Assembly: GCA_934717745.1 (NCBI GenBank)
Contig: CAKUZB010000012.1
Location: forward strand, 1-55,844
From: an uncultured Candidatus Melainabacteria bacterium
Lineage (GTDB): Bacteria > Cyanobacteriota > Vampirovibrionia > Gastranaerophilales > Gastranaerophilaceae
Reading direction: 5' to 3'
DNA length: 55,844 nt
Below, piece after piece: positions 50,276 to 55,844 of the stretch; the stretch's first letter is position 1; the number at the start of each line of letters is the position of its first letter. The notes beneath the pieces were generated by a model. That model made no database searches. It saw nothing but the letters and a program-made list of their open reading frames with translations, and had not been told where the DNA came from. The position numbers were made by a program, and so were the translations under genes.

Positions 50276-52447
50276 ATGAAAAAAATTAAACAAAAAAATT
50301 GCATAGCCTTTACCTTAATGGAAATGACACTTGTTTTACTTATTACAAGTATCATCGCTGCTGCGTCTACTCCTATTGTAACTTCTGCTGTGTCAGATTA
50401 TGCTGACCAAAATTATAAGGCTACAGGTGTTGAAGCACAAAATGTTCCGTGGCGTGTTTCATCTGGTTATGATGGCGGGGGTATTTATAACCTTAAACAA
50501 TTGACAACTTCTCCAATTGGTATGAACGTAAAATTTGGTTCAAACGTATCTGATTATGGGTATCCAACACTTGCGATTGAAACTTTAGGACAATATAACC
50601 TTTTTAATGCTCCGCAAATTGCGTTGATAAATGCTAGTAATACAGGTTACTCTATTATTGGCATGGATGAGTTTGAAAATGTTGCAATGGTTAATGGTGC
50701 AGACTCTTTTAAAGCAAGTAAAATAGGTAGTTTTACTACTGCATATACCGGTGAAAAAAGTGTATACTTAGGTGCAGATATTCAAAAAACACCTCCGTAT
50801 TCTACTGTTGGTTCTGGAAGCGATGCTACTAATGTTTCTGGCGATGATATGTATTTTGACAACTCTGTTTTTGTCGGACAAAATATTAATTCTCGTAAAA
50901 CAGAAAACGGTATTTATATGGGCTATGATATTTCTCGTGGTGTAAACGAAAGAAATATAATTGCAATTGGTAATAACCTAGGTTCAGAGGAAGTTTACGG
51001 CTCTACTCATCAAGGTAATATTCAAATTGGTAATTACGGTAACCAGGTAAAAATTGCAAATTGTATTGCAATCGGTAACTATGCCGCTAAAGATAGTGGT
51101 TTTAAACACGATATCGCAATAGGTCATTTTGCTGGCATGCATTCTGCCTATTATACTAGTATTATAATTGATCAAGGTGATTCTGCAAATATTTCCATAG
51201 GGCAATATGCCGGTGCTAATAGAATTAAAGGTTCAGGATTTGCAGGTTATGGTTCTATTAATACGATAAGCCTTGGTGCTTACGCCGGTTATTTTGATGG
51301 AATATCTAACTTTAGAGCAACATCTAATATAAATATTGGAGATTTTGCCGGACATTTTCAAAAAAATGTTGATGAAATCGATTCAAATTATCAAAATATT
51401 AATATCGGTTATTATGCTGCGGTAAGACCATTTCCAATTAATCCGGATAGAACTTTGACTAATAATAATATCGTTCTTGGTTATTATGCGGGTTATTATG
51501 CTCCTTATAGTAACAGAAATGTTATTATCGGACCTTATGTTGGTAATCAGGTAGGCACTACAGATTCAATTATAATTGGTAGTGGTTATAAAGAACGAAC
51601 AGATGACCAAACAGGATATGCTTTAGGTAGAAATCTCGGTACGCTTGAGCAAGGTTCTTACGGTGCTTTAATTTTAGGTACCGGTGCGGGTGCTAATAGT
51701 AGTTCTACTTACGGTAATGTCAATATCGGGTATTACGCAGGGCATGGAGAACATAATTTATATGGATATGGTAATGTCGCTATTGGTCCGTTTACTTGTC
51801 AAGGTGTTTCAGGTCAAAACAAGTGGTGTCTTGGCTGGGGACACAAAGTTACAAGGAATTCAATATCTCTTACGGATAATCACATTATTTGGAATCCGGA
51901 ATCAAATATTCCTCAAATGTTTATAGGTTATGCAAATAATAATAACTCTATTTCATCAGATTGGAATCAAACTTCGATTACTCTTTATGCCTCAGATGTA
52001 TTTAGGCCGTCAAGTACAATATTCAATACTTTGCGTTGGTCAGATAAAAGACTTAAAACAAATATCTCTAAAGTTGTTGGCTCTTTAGATAAAATTAGGC
52101 AAGTGAATATATATGATTATACTCTTAAAAAAGATGAATATCACACACCAAGAATCGGTGTTTTGGCTCAAGAGTTCAAAAAAATATTCCCAACAGAAGT
52201 TAAAATTGAACCAAACAGCAAAAAATACGCAGTTGGTGTAGATTCGCTTATCTATACAATGCTTGATGCGATGAAAGATTTGGATATAAATATTCAAAAT
52301 CTACAAAAATCTTTTGATGCTTATGTTAACGACTTTATGGGCTTGAAATCAAAAGTTGCTAAATTAGAAGCACAGTCTAAAAAACTTCAGAATGAAAATG
52401 CTGAAATGAAATCCAGACTTGCTAAAATTAATTCAAAATTGAAATAG
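50276..52447 (+). CDS. Prepilin-like giant surface protein with S74 self-cleaving chaperone (copy 3)
   Basis: 723 residues. N-terminus AFTLMEMTLVLLITSIIAAA. About 17 repeats (IGNYAA, IGHFAG, IGQYAG, LGAYAG, LGYYAG, IGPYVG). S74 dyad Ser589/Lys594 in WSDKRLKTNI, then GVLAQEFKKIFP and a strong C-terminal coiled coil. It is the most divergent of the three in the S74 segment (KTNISKVVGS instead of KENIxPxKYG). It begins five bases after copy 2 with no adjacent SD, so it may depend on coupling. The array ends at a hairpin (52483-52516). Confidence 0.82.
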   Translation: MKKIKQKNCIAFTLMEMTLVLLITSIIAAASTPIVTSAVSDYADQNYKATGVEAQNVPWRVSSGYDGGGIYNLKQLTTSPIGMNVKFGSNVSDYGYPTLAIETLGQYNLFNAPQIALINASNTGYSIIGMDEFENVAMVNGADSFKASKIGSFTTAYTGEKSVYLGADIQKTPPYSTVGSGSDATNVSGDDMYFDNSVFVGQNINSRKTENGIYMGYDISRGVNERNIIAIGNNLGSEEVYGSTHQGNIQIGNYGNQVKIANCIAIGNYAAKDSGFKHDIAIGHFAGMHSAYYTSIIIDQGDSANISIGQYAGANRIKGSGFAGYGSINTISLGAYAGYFDGISNFRATSNINIGDFAGHFQKNVDEIDSNYQNINIGYYAAVRPFPINPDRTLTNNNIVLGYYAGYYAPYSNRNVIIGPYVGNQVGTTDSIIIGSGYKERTDDQTGYALGRNLGTLEQGSYGALILGTGAGANSSSTYGNVNIGYYAGHGEHNLYGYGNVAIGPFTCQGVSGQNKWCLGWGHKVTRNSISLTDNHIIWNPESNIPQMFIGYANNNNSISSDWNQTSITLYASDVFRPSSTIFNTLRWSDKRLKTNISKVVGSLDKIRQVNIYDYTLKKDEYHTPRIGVLAQEFKKIFPTEVKIEPNSKKYAVGVDSLIYTMLDAMKDLDINIQNLQKSFDAYVNDFMGLKSKVAKLEAQSKKLQNENAEMKSRLAKINSKLK

Positions 52448-52482
52448 TTTAGCATTTCTAAAGAAAGTTTTTGTTTTTTATA

Positions 52483-52516
52483 ATAGGGGCGGTTTGCAAA
52501 AGCAAACCGCCCCTAT
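52483..52516 (+). terminator. Strong hairpin ending the prepilin-S74 array
   Basis: A 15-pair perfect stem with GGGGCGG core (52483-52497 with 52502-52516), loop AAAA. No T-run follows on either strand, so termination efficiency is uncertain. Confidence 0.65.
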
Positions 52517-52848
52517 AAATTAATCTTTTCATTTAAAAAGAATAATTTTTGCCACTTAATTTTATCAAAAATAAAATAGCAAAAATTCTATTGTTTTTTA
52601 TTTTTTTAAAATACCCCACTTGACAGGCAAAGTAAGAATTACAATGTGTTAGGGCGATTGTTTTTTTAATTGTAAAATTTTGTAACAATTTTTTTAGTGT
52701 GATTTTTACTATTTAATTGACTATGATTTTTGATGTAGTACCATAGAATAGCATGCTTTTTGATTATCAAATATACATTTTGTAAAGAAATATTAAAAAG
52801 ATTAAAACGTACGTACACAATAGAATATAAAAGAATGAGGTTATTTTA
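52517..52848. other. Gene-free AT-rich region upstream of rpoB
   Basis: No open frame or RNA gene is seen. Several promoter-like fragments occur without ideal spacing: TTGACA (52620-52625) with TACAAT only 14 bases on, and TTGACT (52717-52722) with TAGAAT 21 bases on. A palindrome ACGTACGT lies at 52807-52814, close to the rpoB start. This is probably the rpoB promoter and leader region, with the exact start site undetermined. Confidence 0.4.
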
Positions 52849-55844
52849 ATGTCGACTAAATTTGCAAAAAGGGTAACTCCAATGGGTATTCCAGCAACTA
52901 ATTTGGATTATTTACCTGATTTAATTGAAGTGCAAAAAAAATCTTTTGAATGGTTTTTAAAAGAAGGTTTGAAGGAAGAATTACTTGCTTTTTCACCTAT
53001 TAAAGACTATACAGGCAGATTAGAGTTACACTTCTTACCAAACTATACTTTCGATAATGCTAAATACACTATCGAAGAAGCAAGAATTCACGATGCAACT
53101 TACGCAAAACAATTGCGTGTTATGGTAAGACTTGTAAATCGTGATTCCGGTGAAATTAAAGAACAAGAAGTTTATATCGGTGATATTCCGACTATGACTG
53201 ACAAAGGTACTTTCATTGTTAACGGTGCAGAACGTGTTATCGTTTCTCAAATTGTTCGTTCTCCGGGTGTTTACTATAAAAGAGAAATTTCTCCAACAGG
53301 TAAACGTTTATACAACGCTACAATTATTCCAAATCGTGGTGCTTGGATTAAAATTGAAACAGATTCTAACGATTTAATCTATGTTAAAATCGATAAAAAC
53401 AGAAAAATCTTAGCAACTACATTGTTAAAAGCAATGGGCTTATCTGTTGCTGAAATGGAAGCATCTTTTACTCACTTTGAATTCTTAAAGAAAACTTTAG
53501 AAAAAGATACAGCAGAAACAACAGATGATGCTTTAATTGATGTATACAAAAAATTAAGACCTGGCGATCCGGCATCAGCACAAGGTGGACGTCAAATTAT
53601 CGAAGCACGTTTCTTTGATGAAAAGAAATATGACATCGGTCGTGTTGGTCGTTATAAAATGAACAAAAAATTGAACTTGAATATTCCTGCTTCTCAAAGA
53701 ACATTGACTATTCAAGATATTGTTGCATCTATTGAATACTTAATCAACTTAACTTATGATGAAGGTTCTGTAGATGATATTGACCACTTAGGAAACAGAC
53801 GTGTTCGTTCAGTAGGTGAATTGTTACAAAACCAATTCAGAGTTGGTTTAAGTCGTATTGAACGTATTGTTAAAGAAAGAATGACACTACAAGATAGTGA
53901 AACTCTTACTCCATTGAATTTATTGAACACTAAACCTTTAGTTGCTTCTTTAAAAGAATTCTTTGGTAGTTCTCAATTATCTCAATTTATGGACCAAATC
54001 AATCCATTGGCTGAATTAACTCACAAAAGACGTATTTCAGCATTAGGACCTGGTGGTTTGCAAAGAGAACGTGCAGGTTTTGCGGTTCGTGATATTCACC
54101 CTTCACACTATGGACGTATTTGTCCGATTGAAACTCCTGAAGGTCCGAACGCAGGTTTGATTGGTTCTTTAGCAACTCACGCTAAAATTAATAATTACGG
54201 TTTCATCGAATCTCCATTCTTTGTTGTAAAAGACGGTGTGGTTACAGATGAAGTAGTTTATATGACAGCAGATGAAGACGAAAACTTACACTGTGCTCCG
54301 GCAGACGTACAATTGAACGAAGACGGTACATTTAAAGAAGCAAATGTTCCTGTTCGTTACAAATCAGAATTTGTAATGTGTGAATCTTCAAAAGTTGACT
54401 ACGTAGGTGTTTGCCCAATTCAAATTATTTCAGTTGCGACATCGGTAATTCCATTTATCGAACACGATGACGCCAACCGTGCATTGATGGGTTCAAACAT
54501 GCAACGTCAATCAGTTCCTCTTTTAATTACTGAAAGACCAAGAGTTGCAACTGGTATGGAAGCCAGAGCAGCGAAAGATTCAGGTATGTTAATTATTTCT
54601 GAATACGACGGTGTTGTTGAAAGAGTTGTTGGTGAAGAAATTACAATTAGAGATACTCAAGGTATCCCTCATGTATATCAATTAATGAAATATGTAAGAA
54701 GTAACCAAGACACTTGTATTAACCAAAAACCTATTGTAAAAGAAGGAGATAAGGTTAAAGCGGGTGATGTAATTGCTGACGGTGCTTCAACATGTGGTGG
54801 TGAACTTTCATTAGGTAAAAATGTTTTAATCGCATATATGCCTTGGGAAGGATATAACTTCGAAGATGCTATCTTGTTATCAGAAAGATGCGTTCATGAT
54901 GATATTTTTACTTCAGTTCACATTGAAAAATTAGAAATTGATGCAAGACAAACAAAATTAGGACCGGAAGAAATTACTCGTGAAATTCCGAATGTTTCAG
55001 AAGAATCTTTAAGACATTTAGATGAACGTGGTATTGTTCGTATCGGTGCTAGAGTATATGCAGATGACATCCTTGTTGGTAAAGTTACTCCAAAAGGTGA
55101 ATCTGAACATCCACCTGAAGAAAAATTGTTAAGAGCAATCTTCGCTGAAAAAGCACGTGATGTAAAAGACAACTCATTAAGAGTTCCTCATGGTGAAGGT
55201 GGTAGAGTACTTGACGTTAAAGTATTTGACAGAGAAAAAGGTGATGAATTACCACCTGGTGCAAATACTGTAATCAGAGTTTACATCGCTCAAAAACGTA
55301 AAGTTTCTGTAGGTGATAAACTTTCAGGTCGTCATGGTAACAAAGGTATTGTATCTAGAATTCTTGCAAAAGAAGATATGCCATTCTTACCGGACGGTAC
55401 TCCTGTAGATGTTGTATTGAACCCACTAGGTGTTCCTTCTCGTATGAACGTAGGTCAAACTTATGAACACTTATTAGGTTTAGCATCATACTTAACAAAA
55501 GAATATTATGCAGCACCTTCATTTGACGAACGTTTCGGCAAAAACATGTCTGAAAAAGTTACAAAAGAAGAATTATTGCGTGGTATCAAAGAAACAGGTT
55601 GCGATTGGGTTGGCGAAGACGGTAAAGTTCGCTTAATCGACGGTCGTACAGGTGAACCATTTGATGAACCTGTTGCAGTAGGTTTAACTTACTTCTTGAA
55701 ACTTGTTCACTTAGTAGATGATAAAATTCACGCACGTTCAACAGGTCCTTACTCATTAGTAACTCAACAACCATTGGGTGGTAAAGCACAATTCGGTGGT
55801 CAAAGATTTGGTGAGATGGAAGTTTGGGCTCTTGAAGCATACGG
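52849..55844 (+). CDS. rpoB: RNA polymerase beta subunit RpoB (cut by window edge)
   Basis: 998 codons are visible from the ATG at 52849 (TGAGG eight bases ahead); the frame is open to the window end, within about the last 100-150 residues judging from FGEMEVWALEAYG. Start TPMGIPATNLDYLPDLIEVQ is typical. The rifampicin region reads SQLSQFMDQINPLAELTHKR and then RRISALGP, with the usual Gln, Asp, His and Ser residues unmutated, so natural sensitivity is expected. rplJ/rplL are not upstream, unlike the rplKAJL-rpoBC order of most bacteria but as in Cyanobacteria. The first partner after the window is presumably rpoC. Confidence 0.98.
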   Translation, partial: MSTKFAKRVTPMGIPATNLDYLPDLIEVQKKSFEWFLKEGLKEELLAFSPIKDYTGRLELHFLPNYTFDNAKYTIEEARIHDATYAKQLRVMVRLVNRDSGEIKEQEVYIGDIPTMTDKGTFIVNGAERVIVSQIVRSPGVYYKREISPTGKRLYNATIIPNRGAWIKIETDSNDLIYVKIDKNRKILATTLLKAMGLSVAEMEASFTHFEFLKKTLEKDTAETTDDALIDVYKKLRPGDPASAQGGRQIIEARFFDEKKYDIGRVGRYKMNKKLNLNIPASQRTLTIQDIVASIEYLINLTYDEGSVDDIDHLGNRRVRSVGELLQNQFRVGLSRIERIVKERMTLQDSETLTPLNLLNTKPLVASLKEFFGSSQLSQFMDQINPLAELTHKRRISALGPGGLQRERAGFAVRDIHPSHYGRICPIETPEGPNAGLIGSLATHAKINNYGFIESPFFVVKDGVVTDEVVYMTADEDENLHCAPADVQLNEDGTFKEANVPVRYKSEFVMCESSKVDYVGVCPIQIISVATSVIPFIEHDDANRALMGSNMQRQSVPLLITERPRVATGMEARAAKDSGMLIISEYDGVVERVVGEEITIRDTQGIPHVYQLMKYVRSNQDTCINQKPIVKEGDKVKAGDVIADGASTCGGELSLGKNVLIAYMPWEGYNFEDAILLSERCVHDDIFTSVHIEKLEIDARQTKLGPEEITREIPNVSEESLRHLDERGIVRIGARVYADDILVGKVTPKGESEHPPEEKLLRAIFAEKARDVKDNSLRVPHGEGGRVLDVKVFDREKGDELPPGANTVIRVYIAQKRKVSVGDKLSGRHGNKGIVSRILAKEDMPFLPDGTPVDVVLNPLGVPSRMNVGQTYEHLLGLASYLTKEYYAAPSFDERFGKNMSEKVTKEELLRGIKETGCDWVGEDGKVRLIDGRTGEPFDEPVAVGLTYFLKLVHLVDDKIHARSTGPYSLVTQQPLGGKAQFGGQRFGEMEVWALEAY

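Noticed and set aside
46400..52000. DNA-level repeats in the three surface-protein genes as a mobile or CRISPR element
   Set aside because: The periodicity is in the encoded IGxxAG motif with variable codons and spacing; there are no conserved DNA repeats or insertion-sequence ends.
52620..52645. TTGACA...TACAAT as the rpoB promoter
   Set aside because: The spacer is only 14 bases and the pair lies over 200 bases from the start; kept only as a fragment in the gene-free region.
52849..55844. Several opposite-strand open frames within rpoB
   Set aside because: They lack start signals and match no family, whereas the plus frame is an unmistakable RpoB throughout.

Overview
The window is ordinary bacterial chromosome: low G+C by eye, dense, with many short operons and no transposase, integrase, phage module, tRNA, rRNA or CRISPR array that I can see. 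The gene set suggests a non-photosynthetic relative of Cyanobacteria, most likely a gut Melainabacterium/Vampirovibrionia of the Gastranaerophilales type. Reasons: many prepilin-like AFTLxE N-termini with Ala or Ser instead of Gly before the cleavage site, a PBS-lyase-type HEAT protein, lysA next to cdaA, rpoB not preceded by rplJ/rplL, and low G+C. This placement is an inference.

Layout. 1-4551: groEL (partial) and groES on the minus strand, then a plus-strand operon grpE-dnaJ-secreted beta-propeller-O-methyltransferase. 4672-8306: a minus-strand pair (DUF262/ParB-like protein and an OmpR-type winged-helix protein), divergent from a soluble orphan histidine kinase. 8307-8619 holds a candidate small RNA, followed by a HEAT-repeat protein and a secreted Asn/Tyr-rich protein. 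10121-15133: trhP-like U32 protein, yqeG-like phosphatase, trkA, trkH, yjbQ. 15135-19527 (minus): lipA, lpdA, alr and an MFS transporter. 19709-21724: a large coiled-coil and repeat protein. 21799-22728: an AICAR-transformylase-like protein that lacks the catalytic residues. 22916-27633: fusA, a small secreted Ala/Lys-rich protein, tagA/wecG, the N-terminal half of a split transketolase, and a deaminase. 27716-31934 (minus): isochorismatase-like hydrolase, metY, membrane protein, TPR protein, rsfS, rpiB. 32077-37272: lysA, cdaA, yitT-like, a small conserved protein, serA. 37348-43902: acyl-CoA synthetase, rubrerythrin, a secreted PLD-family protein with a ChbG/YdjC deacetylase, a GT2 glycosyltransferase, and an orphan ribbon-helix-helix protein. 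44006-45892: ftsH. 46067-52447: three tandem giant prepilin-like surface proteins. 52849-end: rpoB (partial).

Connections. Proteostasis genes (groESL, grpE, dnaJ, ftsH) bracket the window. Potassium uptake (trkA/trkH) and c-di-AMP synthesis (cdaA) may be linked, because RCK_C domains are known c-di-AMP receptors. Lipoate synthesis (lipA) is coupled to a lipoamide-dehydrogenase-like gene.

The strongest candidate for something undescribed is the tandem array at 46067-52447. Each protein joins a type IV prepilin-like N-terminus to a long run of IGxxAG-type repeats and a C-terminal peptidase S74 (endosialidase-type) self-cleaving chaperone with its Ser/Lys dyad intact. Other leads are the catalytically stripped PurH-like protein, the DUF262 plus winged-helix pair, the small-RNA candidate at about 8433-8557, and a recurrent pattern in which the -10 box lies about 6-9 bases before the start codon, implying leaderless mRNAs.
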